Numbered from the stretch's first letter, positions 51,201 to 62,581 are shown. The stretch is 64,000 nt of DNA from Siphonodentalium dalli (GCA_032622095.1 CP136067.1:128667990-128731989), one strand, 5' to 3'. Notes: a model not told the origin generated them from the sequence alone. Numbers and translations are program-made.

Positions 51201-54200
51201 ACTTGTGAGTGCCATTTTCAATCAAGTTTTCAATTGTTAAATACCATATCTACACCATCAGGGGTATCTTTATTTTCAAGTTACCAGTAACAGACACAAA
51301 AAATAGTTCAATTAATAAATTGTTTTCGGTTTACTCAACATACAAAATTGGTCTTTGACCGACATTTGCGATCAGGGTCCGTGCTGGACCGAAATTTACT
51401 TTTGCCAAATGATATTTATTTTTGCCAAATTCTTTTAGAATTGGTCAAATGCTATCCCTGATACTATCATTTTCTGCAACCTTGAGTCTGATATTTTGAC
51501 ACTCGTGGTTTGAACGACTTTTGCTATTGATAGGAAAGCAGTTAGTTAATAAGTACCGGTATCCTCGCATCTCTACTGCGGTTTATCATACAACGATAAA
51601 TCAATCACCGAACAATAACATGATAGAAGGGTTGCTCCATCAGAAGGGCGCATCACAATAGGATTAGCTGTGTAAACACCATCACCACACTAAATACTAG
51701 TAATCGCTCCAACCATCAGTACTAATGCTATGAGATTAACTGCATGTCTGCATCTTAAATTCTTAATACAGGTGTTAACTTAACTTTTCCTAAACCTTAT
51801 AAAACACCACTAATATAATTATGTTGTGAGAGTTTCCTGAAATGAATGGTATTGATTGACCAATATTTTTCAACTTTATTGAGGAATTAAAAAGTGACTT
51901 GCCAAAACTTTTGCCAATTGAAAATATTTTTTGCCAAATGTGATTCATTTTTTCCATTGGCAAATTTGGCAAGTGGCAGCGTGAACCCTGTTTGCGATTG
52001 GATCATCAATGCAGCGTCACGCCATGCCAGAAATAAACAAATTCTCTGGTGTGGTTACAATGCCGACTTGAAAAAAAAAAATCTTATAAACATCGCAAGA
52101 AGAATATGGTCTGCCGCGAACACAAGGTGGTACCATGGTCGGCGACTGTATAATTTTCTGTGGTTGATTGCATGAACATGGTCGAGTACCACGGTAATAC
52201 CAGTGGTCAACCTCGTTATTGAGGACAATTTATTAGACCATACATGTAGCTGTATATACTTTATTGATACTTTTCCAACGAAAATTAGCATTTTGAAACC
52301 ATTGTTATGTCAAGTTCTGATTAAACATTGGCATCTTATTGTACTAATTGCACATTGATCATAGGCTCCTGCGAATATTCGATATTCGATTCGAGATTCG
52401 ATTCGAAAGTCAAATTCGATTCGAATTCGAGTCGAAATTGCCAACTCGAAATTTCGAATATACTTTGACGGAAACGTAAGCTGTTTACCGACAAGTACAC
52501 ATGTCGATCTTAGCTGTTTTTGTGGCATTTAATTCCAGAAAATTATGTATATATACACCTAATAATTCTTATTCTACATCGCGGATGTTCGCATGCTATT
52601 AAATATAATTATAGCCAGCAATTAGCCACTATAGGACGACTAAATACGACGGGAATTATAGCTTTAAAATGGTAGCAAAAGCTCAGAGATTGCCGATGGA
52701 CCGACGACGCGAGTAGCTATCAGTTGCTATGAGACTGAGCAACCGATAGCGTTATCCATCGTCTATCCATCTCAGATTCCGCGTTATGTAATATCGTTGA
52801 GACTGTAAACAACACGTGTTCCCGGTGTTGAAAAGAGCATTTTGGCGGTGTTTTCTTTTGAAGTTGTCTTTCAGTTTCGAAGCTTTCGTTTACACTGGAC
52901 AAAATGTCGACAGTCATTCATGTTTATTTTAAAGGTACTCAATCCGATAAAACTCCTCTCAATTACTATTTCAATGGCTTCGGGGGTCAAAAATATTTGA
53001 TTCGAGTCGAGGAAGTCACCCATCAAAGCTCAGATTTGTTAGATATCGATTTTAGAAATCTATTATTTTTCATTATCGGGAATACTTTCTGGCCCAGAAC
53101 TCAGTCAAAATTGCGTTATTATTACCACTTTATTTTAGTCTTGTCTGTTTTAATAGATTTTGGTGTACACATCCCAAGCAGATTACGGCAGTTGAAGGAA
53201 ATTATTAGTATTCATCTCGAGTAAATAACAAATTTCAAAAATTATTAGTACTTATCTCGAGTAAATAACAAATTTCAAAAATCAATATCTAATAACTATG
53301 AGCTTTGTTTGATGGGTTCCTCGAATCAAATATTTTTTACCCCCAAAGCCAAAGAAATAGTAATATAGGACCCTCTGATCGGATTGTTGTTGATGGAATC
53401 TGTTGAGATGGGGACCCTCTGTTCGGATTGAGTACCTTTAAACATGATAAAGCTTCAGGCAGTGCAGGGACTTACACGTGTGATGAATGCAACATGGTGT
53501 ATACATGTACATGTAAAACGCAAGCATCTGGGACAACTACCCATCTATGGAATCATCTACCCTGCGACTGTTGTTGCGTCTTCAAGTTTATAACAACGAG
53601 TGTTTCCGAATGCCGAATTGCAATTTTGCATGTACATGCAGACTATATAAATTTTGCGTGATTTTAGTTCCGATAATCCGTTTAGTGGTAATATATTAAT
53701 TGTTGTGATGGCAGCATGGACGTTTTAATTTGTTTTTTTTTCTCGACAATTATAAATCGAAGTTAATAGTATCACAAACGACGGTTCATCGCCACATAAG
53801 TCGTGATGGAACTTCATGCATGTAGTTCATAGAACGTTTCACAAATCGTCTAATCATTAACAAAACATGCCTAATTGAGAAGCAACACACATATATGATT
53901 CGATTCGATATTCGATTCTATATTCGATTCGATTTCGTGAATTCGATTCGAAATTCGATTCGATCAAAATATCCAATTCGCAGGACCCTAATTGATCAGT
54001 AATTTCACTGTTTACATACTAGTAACAATGATTTTAACATGCAAAATCTTATTATTGGAGAGTTTTTTTATAATGAAAATAAGAATAAAGTCAATAAATT
54101 TTTCCATGCATTTTTTATGTAAGTGTTTTAGAGACTTTTATGTTAGGCCGAACAAAACTAATGTTCTGTTTCCCAGCACCTGGCTCCTTCATAAAAGTAT

Positions 54201-56075
54201 GGCCCACTGGTAGATCATGCCATGAATCTCTACTCTGGCTGACACCCGTAGATATCATATTCCACCAGTACAAAACCTTGGAACTTTTTAAAGTTTAGAC
54301 AGGGAACCTTATAAAGTGGAAAAAATTACACGGGGAACATATTTCTTATTTATTATCTGTTCTTTAATAATGTACTTCACTGTAGGTGAAGGTCCCAACT
54401 CAAAATTTCATGATATAACTTTTTTATGTTATTTTGCTTTGCATTGCAATTATGGAATTTCTCCTGGGTAATTAATTCAATTTTATTGCAATATCATTAT
54501 ATCAGCTCGCAAAAATCACAGAAAAGCATGCAATTTCAAGTTGTGTCCTTCACTTACAGTGAAATACACTATTAAGGAGCAGATTATGACTAAGAAATAT
54601 ATTCCCCTCGTTATTTTTTCGACTTTATAAGGTTCCCTGTCAAAACATTAAAAAGTTCCAAGGTTTTGTACTGGTGGAATATGATCTCTATGGGCGTTAG
54701 CTAGAGTAGAGATTCATGGCATGATCCAGTCTGGAGTAAACTACATGTATACATACCCATCAGTATCATTATGATTCTGAGTGTATGTTTACATAGACTG
54801 GGCATGATCTAGGCCCACTGGGTGCTATTTATGGGCCACTCAAAAAAAATTATACAGTAATGCTCTAAGTAATCGACTTCTTAACCACAGCAGAATTATG
54901 GGTAACTTTTCAGGATTTAGTATTTCCGACTAAATCCTGAAAAGTTACCCATAATTCTGCTGTGGTTAAGGAGTCGATTACTTAGGGCATTACTGTATAT
55001 CATCCTGCCGCTCAGGTTTACAATGCGATGCCCACAATCTATCAACTTGTATTTGATATTTCTCTTTATTATATCTGATGAAACTACATGTAGTGTTTTC
55101 TTTTTGGTTTGTTTAAACTTTATATACATGTACATGTGTTGTACAATAGACTGTTACATTGAAATTCTATTAAAGTGATGTGAAACACTCCGGTATGGTG
55201 TTTTAACAGAAATGGAGAATAATCTTGCTCAAAGTGGTTATTTTAACAAATATTATATCCAAATCGACAACACACCCATCATTTCTATATATTAATTAAA
55301 TGGCGAAAATCGTTTGCGTTCGTTTATCGGCGATAGTAGCGTCCCGAAACGAGAAGTAAATATTTACAATTAAGTGTAGTTTAGACGATGTTTTCTATGG
55401 AGTGGTACGGTCGATTTGTTTGAGATTTTCGGCGAAGTTATTAGAATGTTATATTCCTCTAGTTGGAAAAGCGCATGAGTACAAACATAACAGTTTCATG
55501 CACCAAAAAACAAGTCCATAATATGTCTTTGACACTTAATCATGAAAAGTCATGATATTGATTATTTGTGAGTAAACACAATGTGACATACCGGTACCTC
55601 CCTGCTGGGACATTTTTGTCTCAAAAAGCTTTATACATGTATCAATGAAAATATCGCCTTGATAACTTAGGGAAATGCATTATATCTCAGGTTGTCTCGT
55701 ACTGATTGGCCTGAAATTTTGTGTGTCGTATTCTAAGATGTGCCGTAGGGCATGGTCAAAATTTATGTGCAATGGGACATGAGGGTGATATATTTTTAGA
55801 AGCTGAAAAGTCGTTGCAGGCCCACCCACACACAAACACTTTTCTTTTATTTAGGTGAATTAGCTTTACACTATATACTGTTTATACACAAAAGAAATTC
55901 ATCACAATTATTCCTCATTTACAGACTTTCCGGCCAAAAAAGAAACTGGATCCTGGAACACTAAAATACAGTTTGCATAAGCAGGCAAACGCTTCATTGA
56001 ATGCCGGCATTGACCTCAAAGATGTCGTCCGACTGCCACCGGGAGAAGATATTAACGACTGGGTTGCTGTCCACG
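48172..56075 (+). CDS. MOB3-like kinase activator gene, 5' part (two coding exons)
   Basis: Exon 48172-48225 (ATG, 18 codons, donor GTATAT) joins in phase 0 to exon 55925-56075 (acceptor CATTTACAG, donor GTGAGT). The joined product starts [18 protein letters not shown], then [40 protein letters not shown] and [10 protein letters not shown]. This is the N-terminus of Mob/phocein family proteins; FNKDKTFRPKRKFEPGT and LPPGEDxNDWVAVH are MOB3-specific forms, unlike MOB1 or MOB4. MOB proteins are zinc-binding adaptors of NDR/MST kinases; MOB3 is reported to bind MST1. The zinc site and the rest lie right of the window; I found no further exon up to 64 kb. Confidence 0.87.
48226..49523. other. MOB3 intron 1, unannotated stretch
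   Basis: No repeat or exon recognised. The minus-strand ORF of 113 codons at 48587-48928 has no recognisable motif. Confidence 0.4.
49528..49599. mobile_element. 72-bp TTAA MITE
   Basis: TTAA 49524-49527, CACGTTGAGTGCCAGCT, inner spacer, AGCTGGCACTCAACATG, TTAA 49600-49603. Inverted ends of 17 bp with one mismatch; piggyBac-like TTAA target. Confidence 0.8.
49604..50509. other. MOB3 intron 1, unannotated stretch
   Basis: AT-rich, no exon or recognised repeat. Confidence 0.4.
50510..50925 (-). mobile_element. tRNA-derived SINE, uninterrupted copy
   Basis: Minus strand head GGTAGCCGAGAGGTAGC and GATCGCAACC, body, ATACAGATAC tail near 50515. Its undisturbed CCCCATTACAACAC shows the empty site of the element that split the copy at 10.76-11.84 kb. 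Confidence 0.6.
50926..50965. repeat. Half hairpin of the CCCTGTGCCAATGC family
   Basis: ATACATAAGAGAATGCATTG-GCACAGGG; full hairpins of this family are at 60.3 and 62.4 kb. Confidence 0.5.
51373..51990. mobile_element. hAT-type MITE copy 2 with 8-bp TSD
   Basis: Starts CAGGGTCCGTGCTGGACC, ends GGCAGCGTGAACCCTG, flanked by TTTGCGAT on both sides (51365-51372, 51991-51998). TTTTGCCAAAT repeats near both ends. 618 bp, non-coding. Confidence 0.9.
52362..53990. mobile_element. hAT-type element with ATTCGATTCGA ends and 8-bp TSD
   Basis: Starts TAGGCTCCTGCGAAT and ends ATTCGCAGGACCCTA; ATTGATCA flanks both sides (52354-52361, 53991-53998). Both ends carry dense ATTCGATTCGA words. A complete family T MITE is nested inside (52933-53437). 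The remaining interior has no transposase motif that I recognise. Confidence 0.9.
52933..53437. mobile_element. Family T MITE nested in a hAT element
   Basis: TTAA 52929-52932, AGGTACTCAATCCGAT, right end TCGGATTGAGTACCT, TTAA 53438-53441. Includes a local duplication of ATTAGTATTCATCTCGAGTA / ATTAGTACTTATCTCGAGTA. Confidence 0.85.
54213..54726. mobile_element. Long-TIR MITE family P, complete palindromic copy
   Basis: Left arm GATCATGCCATGAATCTCTA, TTCCACCAGTACAAAACCTT, AGACAGGGAACCTTATAAAG; the right arm is its inverse, ending AGAGATTCATGGCATGATC. GTACTTCACTGTAGGTGAAG and its inverse lie further in. 514 bp. Confidence 0.8.
54855..54995. mobile_element. 141-bp palindromic MITE, TA target
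   Basis: TA (54853-54854), CAGTAATGCTCTAAGTAATC to CGATTACTTAGGGCATTACTG, TA (54996-54997). Arms nearly perfect with centre TAGTATTTCCGACTA. Shares the terminal motif with the 1.4-kb element B at 6037. Confidence 0.85.
55160..55460 (-). repeat. Repeat Q copy
   Basis: AAAGTGATGTGAAACACTCC, GTCCCGAAACGAGAAGTAAA, TATTTACA; counterpart of 18546-18870. Confidence 0.6.
55461..55920. other. MOB3 intron 1 end, no feature
   Basis: No repeat recognised before the polypyrimidine tract and acceptor of exon 2. Confidence 0.4.
55925..56075 (+). CDS. MOB3-like exon 2
   Basis: 151 nt: 50 codons plus one base. [12 protein letters not shown] to NDWVAVH; family signature is clear. Acceptor TTCCTCATTTACAG, donor GTGAGT. 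Confidence 0.9.
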
Positions 56076-56114
56076 GTGAGTTCCCTTAAAGCCTTGAAAT
56101 AGTCTGTCTGTCAT

Positions 56115-56780
56115 TTGCAGAATGAGTTTCCCAGAGGGTTAGCATCACCAAATTCACCCCTGGGGACCTCATTAAGTATTTACTGGAATAATCGCATATA
56201 TGTTGGTTCTAAATAAATAAAATTGCTGATTTAGACCCACTAGTACTGTACAAGCCTGAGTTTAGTGTGCTTGTCATTTTCCAGAATGAGGTCCCCAAAG
56301 GGTGAATTTAGTGATGCTTTCCCACATAGCGGGCTAGCATCACTAAACTCACCCTCTGGGGACCTCTGCTTAGGCCCCATCTTCTCTGGAAAGTTTCTTT
56401 GTTTATCTAATTTCTATACATGTAGGTACTTCTTCAGATACAAATTCTATTTCTTTTTTAGTTTAGTTTCTCTATATCCCCAAATTGGCAGATGACACAT
56501 TGCAAAATTGAGGTTCCCAATGAGTGTACATCACAATATTCACCATTTGGAAACATCAAGCTGAGTCTATGTCCATAGCAGATGAGGCCATGCAGAATGA
56601 GGTCCACAGAGGGTGAATTTGGTGATACTAGCCCACTATGCAGGGTAGCATCACTAAATTCCCCCTCTGTGGACCTCATTCTGCAATTGACAGGCACACT
56701 GAACTCAGACTTGCTACTGTACACCCATAAACTGCATCACTAAATTCACCCTCATTCTGCAATAAACTGCATATATGGCA
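56115..56780. repeat. Family H fold-back cluster after MOB3 exon 2
   Basis: Hairpins at about 56115-56180, 56268-56385 and 56590-56705, with linking segments AGGTTCCCAATGAGTGTACA and CATAGCAGATGAGGCCATGC that also occur (inverted) at 63.88-64.0 kb. So family H is a composite of two hairpins and a linker. Confidence 0.7.
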
Positions 56781-57480
56781 GTTTTTGGTGCAAAAAAATA
56801 TACGACTAATTTGTAACCGGTTACTGGTTTTAAAAATGTTTTTTCTTGGTGGTTGTGTTTTAGTTTTATGTTATGACCCAGTTGTAAATGAATCATATTT
56901 TTTGGTTCACTTTTGGAGTTAAATGCACATCCGGAAGTCGTTTAAAAAATCTGACGTGTTTTTTGTCACAAAGTTTTATTTGCTTGCCTGAGAATAACTC
57001 TAACTAGAAAAATGAAAATATTTCCACTATGACAACATCAATTTATTATTTTGATTTTTGTTCCAAGTTACAGATAAAGATCTTTGCATAAAAATAACAT
57101 AGTGGAAATGGCTGCTTTACATTTATTGAAAGAGTTAGTGATAAATAGTTAGAATGTCTACATGTTTGAGTCTTTTTTTTTCAGATTTTTTTTTTTGTAT
57201 CTTTGTGAAATAAGTTGTAGGCGATGTTCGTATACCAGACATTAAAATTGGTGTCGCCGATGCTTGATAAAAAAGGGTTACAGCCCGTTTTTTTGTTACA
57301 AAGATACATTTGCTTACCAGAGTATAACTCCAACTAGAAAAATGAAAATATTTCCACTGTACTGCCATAAGTAGTAGTAAATGACTCATAGAACCGGGGT
57401 GCCCCCCCCCCCCCCCAACCCCCCCCCCCCCCCCACTTAGAAAGTGTTTTGGTTATACTTTAAGGATTGTGTGGTTAAAT
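56781..57480. repeat. Duplicated segment and poly-C tract
   Basis: ACTAGAAAAATGAAAATATT-TCCACT and preceding AGAATAACTC occur at about 56985-57030 and 57315-57360, a local duplication. A C-rich run with two As covers 57403-57434. Confidence 0.6.
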
Positions 57481-58555
57481 CAACTGGTATGAAACGGTAA
57501 CTTCTAGTACAATTGTGGCTCCAGCAAATTTATATACAATGTATGTCATAGAAATAACATTTGCTGACAGTCAGCAGTTAGCTACAGTGTATCCACAGTC
57601 CAGGAATATGTCCAGGGTTTCTTTTCTGCATTTAGTCTCAGTACCACGGCAGTTACAGAACCATTAACTGCTCTGCAGTTATGGTTTAACTGCAGTTATA
57701 AATGCATAATACCCCAGGGAGTATTCCAGGGCTAATTTGGGTGTGTCGGTCGCGTGAATTTTAGCGGCTCGAAAATACTTGATTTGGAAATTTTGGATGC
57801 TCAATTCATTAGCCATATTTGCAGGTCAGGAATCGTTGTTCTGGCAGGAAAATAGTATCATTACTATACAAATACACCGATCGTGGCCGGAAAACAGCCC
57901 TCTTCTCATGAAAGTAAACAAAAAAATTTGGGAATTCAAGAAAAACATTCATGCATATACATGTACAACATCACTGCTCTGTAACTTTGCACCAGAGTTG
58001 AGTAGGGATGCCTTGTGAATGTGAAAGGGAATTACTTTTATTTAATTGACTTAATGTGTTTCGTGTGCAAATGTACCTCAACTGTATTATTTACCCACGC
58101 ATTTGCTGCTTACAATCAAGATATAGATTGATGAGATGGGTTCGCAATTGTGAGAGATAGTTTGCCATCGGTGGCTGTTCTATTCCATTTCCCCGCCATT
58201 TTTGAAACATGTGCGCACAAAAGACATACTATTAGTTACATGTATCTTTCTTCCTGCGAAATTTTCACTGAGTTTTAACTACCTACATGTACCTTCAGTA
58301 GTCTGTGTTGATTGAGTGGGTGAGTGTCTAGACATGGAAAGCAAACGAAATGAAAGGTTTTTCCCACTACATTCCCACTTACGATAGTAAAGTGTGTTAT
58401 TTGCGGAAAGCTGCCAATAAAATTACAAAAATCTACACATACAGGTACAGTAGTATTGCTACACAGCCATGAGTCATGCCATGATCATTCTGTGAATGTT
58501 AAAGAAAGAGTACTCCAGTAAGATACGAATAAGAACGAAAATACATGTCACCAGT
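57481..58555. other. Unannotated stretch with CTGCAGTTA motifs
   Basis: 57640-57720 has GCAGTTATGGTTTAACTGCA-GTTATAA resembling the subterminal motifs of elements A and B. Otherwise no feature seen. Confidence 0.4.
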
Positions 58556-59350
58556 GGCCATCTTGGATTTCAAATTTCAATCCATTAGCACTGGCTACAG
58601 GTCGTCTGATCATCATGAAATTTGTCATGGATTTTAATATTGACATGTAGATGGGAACGAGTAATTTTGGGGTCGTTTGGACGAGAAACATGTACACCAG
58701 CGGCCATCTTGGATTTTACTCTTCGCATGACTAAATCCTTTAGCATGGGCTGCAGGTCATACTTTTGGTCTGATCATGAAATTTGTCATGGATGTTAACA
58801 ATGACATGTAGATGGGAACGAGTCATTTTGGGGTCATTCGGCAAAAAAATATTGCCGCCAGCAGCCATCTTGGATTTTAGTCTTTGCATGACTAAATCCT
58901 TTGGCACAGGCTACAGGTCGTACTAGTACCTTAGGTCGGATCATTATGAAATTTTGTTATGGCTATTGACATGTAGATGGGAAGGAGTCATTTTGGGGTC
59001 ATTCGGTAAAAAAACAGTGGCCATCTTGGATTTAAAAATTCAATTCATTATCACGGGCTACAGGCCATATTGTTTGTCATCATCGTGAAATTTGTCGTGG
59101 ATGTTAATATTGACATGTAGATGGGAACGAGATATTTTGGGGTAATTCAGCCATAAAACATGGCCACTGGCAGCCATCTTGGAATTTACTCTTCGCATGA
59201 CTAAATCCTTTGGCACACCCTACAGTCCACTTCCCTCATCCGATCATCACCAAACTTCATATTAATCTTGATATTGATCTACTAGATGGAAGCTATCAAA
59301 TGTTTTTGAATTTCATTGGAAAACATAGCCGTCAGCAACCATCTTGGATT
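58556..59350 (+). repeat. Tandem repeat of about 150-160 bp, six units
   Basis: GCCATCTTGGATT recurs near 58557, 58704, 58863, 59022, 59174 and 59338, each followed by a block with GACTAAATCCTTTRGCA, CTACAGGTC, ATGAAATTTGTCATGGAT and GACATGTAGATGGGAACGAG. Confidence 0.85.
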
Positions 59351-59353
59351 TTG

Positions 59354-60035
59354 TAATGAATACAATGAGAATGGATAATAAATGCAGTGAAAATGGATAA
59401 TAAATGCAGTGAGAATGGGTAATAAATGCAGTGAAAATGGATAATGAATACAATGTCAATGAGAATGGATAATAAATGCAGTGAAAATGGATAATGAATA
59501 CAGTGAGAATCGGTAATAAATGCAGTGAAAATGGATAATGAATACAATGAGAATGGATAATAAATGCAGTGAGGATGGGTAATAAATGCAGTGAGAATGG
59601 ATAATAAATGCAGTGAGAATGGGTAATAAGTGCATTGAGAATGGGTAATAAATGCAGTGAGAATGGGTAATAAATACAGTGAGAATTGGTTATAAATGCA
59701 GTGAGAATTTGTTATAAATGCAGTGAGAATGGGCAATTAATGCAGTGAAAATGGGTAATAAATGCAGTGAGAATGGGTTATGAATACAGTGATAATGGGT
59801 AATTAATGCAGTGAGAATGGACAATGAATGCAGTGACTCCCAGGGAGAATTGGTAATAAATGCAGTGAGAATTGGTAATAAATGCAGTGAGAATGGGCAA
59901 TAAAAGCAGTGAGAATGGATAATAAATGCAGTGAGAATGGGCAATGAATGCAGTGAGAATGGGTAATAAATGCAGTGAGAATGTGTAATAAATGCAGTGA
60001 GAATGTGTAATAAATGCAGTGAGGATGGGTAATCT
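59354..60035 (+). repeat. 22-bp minisatellite, about 31 units
   Basis: Unit AATAAATGCAGTGAGAATGG-GT with variants. The period is 22 bp and the unit has no stop on the minus strand in any frame, which creates long artificial reading frames of FITHSHCIYY type. Confidence 0.9.
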
Positions 60036-60139
60036 GAGAATGGCCAGGGTAATCATTCTCTGGATTTGAATCATCAAGGCTCCCATCTAGAATGTAGCAT
60101 TCTAATACACAAGTTACAGACAAGATTCTATGGAGTAAA

Positions 60140-60660
60140 TCAATCTAAGATACAGATTTACAGAATGTCTGTTCTGTGTAATGTTACTGAGCTTGTATTT
60201 GATATATTAAACCTAAAGCACCAGCAGCTGATACATGCTCCCCAGGGAGCCTGTTTGTTTTACTTCACCCTTTCATGACTGGAGCTTCCTGAAATTTGGC
60301 GAAAACCCTGTGCCAATGCATTCTCTTATATATGCGAGTTTCCCATAGTGAATGCATTGGCCTTACAATATTTACCTTGACCATGTAAGCCAGTGCATTC
60401 TATTATATATGTGAGGCTCCCTATGGGAAACTCCCACATATAAGAGAATGCAATGGCACATTATCTTTAATGCTGCATCAGCGCAGCTCCAGTAACAAAA
60501 GGGCTGGGGAATAAATAAATCTAAGATGCAGATTTACAGAATGTTTGTTCTGTGTAATGTTACAGAGCTTGTCTTTGATATATTATGGCTAAAGCACAAG
60601 CAGCTGATACATTCTCCCCAGGGAGCCTGTTTGTTTAACTTAACCACTGATTCATGAGGC
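60140..60660 (+). repeat. Direct duplication around a double hairpin
   Basis: CAGATTTACAGAATGTCTGT to CCCCAGGGAGCCTGTTTGTT (60150-60265) is repeated at 60530-60640. Between the copies (60296-60468) lies a CCCTGTGCCAATGCATTC hairpin pair. Confidence 0.7.
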
Positions 60661-60978
60661 CAATTAAAATATTTTTGGCTGGGGTTTCCTTTACTATTTC
60701 TGTTTATATATAACTTTGGTATATTTCATATTTTTTGCTCATCAGGGCCCTGTGTATCTATCAATCATCTTACATAAACTGAGTTTGATCTACACAAAGC
60801 AACCGAAAAGAACATGCTAGGCTGATAAAAGAACACCCTTAGATTTTTCATAGAAATAAAGACAAATGTTGAAATACCTTTATTTGTACCCATAGGTTTA
60901 TTATTTCAAATAAGATCATTGGCAAGGCCATCAAAATAGTTATATAAAGAAATAAAAACAAATTGTGGACTTATTTCA
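60661..60978. other. Unannotated stretch
   Basis: No exon or repeat seen; the TTTTTTGCTCATCAGGGCCC at 60732 looks like an acceptor but no MOB family codons follow. Confidence 0.3.
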
Positions 60979-60982
60979 TTAA

Positions 60983-61423
60983 AGGTACTCAATCTGATTC
61001 GATGGTCCCCATATCATCAGATTCCAACAACAGCAAATTTTTTTTAAATGCTGCTTCAGTTAACAGAATTGATTAATTGCCCAAAAATAATGCGAACCAC
61101 GGTCAACTACATGTATAGTATAAAATTGCCCAAAACCTGTTATTTATCAACATTTTGTTCAATGAAATTTTGCTGGTTTATCAAATACCCGACACAAAAA
61201 AGCAACTAGATTTTAGAGTTATCCATCTTCATCCACCGTCTTCTCGTCAACTCTTTATTGGGCCACTAAAAAATTATCTGTTGTGAAAAATAATAGATTT
61301 CAAAAATCGATACCTGATCACTCTGAGCTTTGAGGGGTGGGTTCCTCTACTCAAATCAAATATTTTTTACCCCCGAAGCCAAAGAAATGATAATTTGTCA
61401 ACGTTAATTCAGATTATACATCT
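60983..61423 (+). mobile_element. Family T MITE, complete, TTAA target
   Basis: TTAA 60979-60982, AGGTACTCAATCTGATTCGA, right end TTCAGATTATACATCT, TTAA 61424-61427. This is the asymmetric subtype (right end unlike the left). Confidence 0.8.
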
Positions 61424-61617
61424 TTAAATAAAAAATATCTGTTAGTATCTAAACACTATCCTCATTGGAAGAATGTAGCAATGAACTAAGATTGTCGAAA
61501 ATTCCAACCACATCGACTGTAACATTTAAGAGAACACAGACCTAAAAATCTGACGAGAATCAGAAACATGATTCTCATTTTGATTCTCATATAATTTGAT
61601 GGTTTTTAAGGCCTGGA

Positions 61618-61800
61618 AGACAATGGTTGAACTACACACAAATGTAAATATTTACTACGTTATTGGGGACGCATTATTGGTCATAAACATTATGGTAATG
61701 ATTGCGCCAATAATAGTCACTGCTTGAAATGCATTTATAACGACGACGCTGTTTTCTAACTATTTGGATATAAAATTTATGAAAATAACTTATTTTGGCA
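61618..61800 (+). repeat. Repeat Q copy, inverted, leading into array
   Basis: TGTAAATATTTACTACGTTA, GGGGACGCATTATTGG and on to the first array unit; reverse of the 18.5-kb and 55.2-kb copies. Confidence 0.55.
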
Positions 61801-62316
61801 TGATTATTTGTTATTCCATCCGGGATCACCTCAGTGGAGTGTTTCACATCACTTTAACCATGATTATTTGTTATTCCATCTGGGAACACCTCAGTGGAGT
61901 GTTTCACATCACTTTAACCATGATTATTTGTTATTCCATCCGGGATCACCTCAGTGGAGTGTTTCACATCACTTTAACCATGATTATTTGTTATTCCATC
62001 CGGGATCACCTCAGTGGAGTGTTTCACATGATTATTTGTTATTCCATACGGGATCACCTCAGTGGAGTGTTTCACATCACTTTAACCATGATTATTTGTT
62101 ATTCCATCCGGGATCACCTCAGTGGAGTGTTTCACATGATTATTTGTTATTCCATCCGGGATCACCTCAGTGGAGTGTTTCACATCACTTTAACCATGAT
62201 TATTTGTTATTCCATCCGGGATCACCTCAGTGGAGTGTTTCACATCACTTTAACCATGATTATTTGTTATTCCATCCGGGATCACCTCAGTGGAGTGTTT
62301 CACATCACTTTAAAGA
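61798..62316 (+). repeat. 60-bp tandem array, nine units, from the end of repeat Q
   Basis: Unit CATGATTATTTGTTATTCCA-TCCGGGATCACCTCAGTGGA-GTGTTTCACATCACTTTAAC. Units four and six are shortened to about 48 and 44 bp by loss of the CACTTTAAC end. Differences between units are single bases. The 241-codon ORF across it is a by-product of the 60-bp period. Confidence 0.92.
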
Positions 62317-62352
62317 TGCATAGTCTGATTAAGCCTTTACCCAACAGAACGG

Positions 62353-62581
62353 CCCTGTGCCAATGCATTCTCTTATATATGCGAGTCGACCATAGGTCGC
62401 CTCGCATATATAAGAGAATGCATTGGCTTAACACATTAAAAATTAAAAAATTGTTAAAGAATGTAAGAAAAAATGGTAAAAAGTGTTAAAAACAGATTTT
62501 TTTTAGGCCAATGCATTCTCTTATATATGCGAGGCGACCTATGGTCGACTCGCATATATAAGAGAATGCATTGGCACAGGG
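62353..62581. mobile_element. Double-hairpin MITE, CCCTGTGCCAATGC family
   Basis: Two hairpins with arms CCAATGCATTCTCTTATATA-TGCGAG, loops GTCGACCATAGGTCGCC and its reverse complement, facing each other across an A/T spacer (62427-62505). The whole is bounded by CCCTGTGCC and GGCACAGGG. Hairpin arms are identical in both. Confidence 0.85.

Noticed and set aside
59332..60123. Several overlapping minus-strand ORFs of 84-134 codons with repeated FITHSHCIYY
   Set aside because: They are translations of the 22-bp minisatellite, open in all three frames because the unit lacks stops. No start context or splice signal.
60720..60780. Possible next MOB3 exon after TTTGCTCATCAG
   Set aside because: The bases after the AG do not encode the expected VDFFNR / GTICDGC region in any frame.
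61764..62489. 241-codon plus-strand ORF with repeated MIICYSIRDHLSGVFHITL
   Set aside because: It follows the 60-bp tandem array; a second frame is open too. Composition and context give no sign of a gene.
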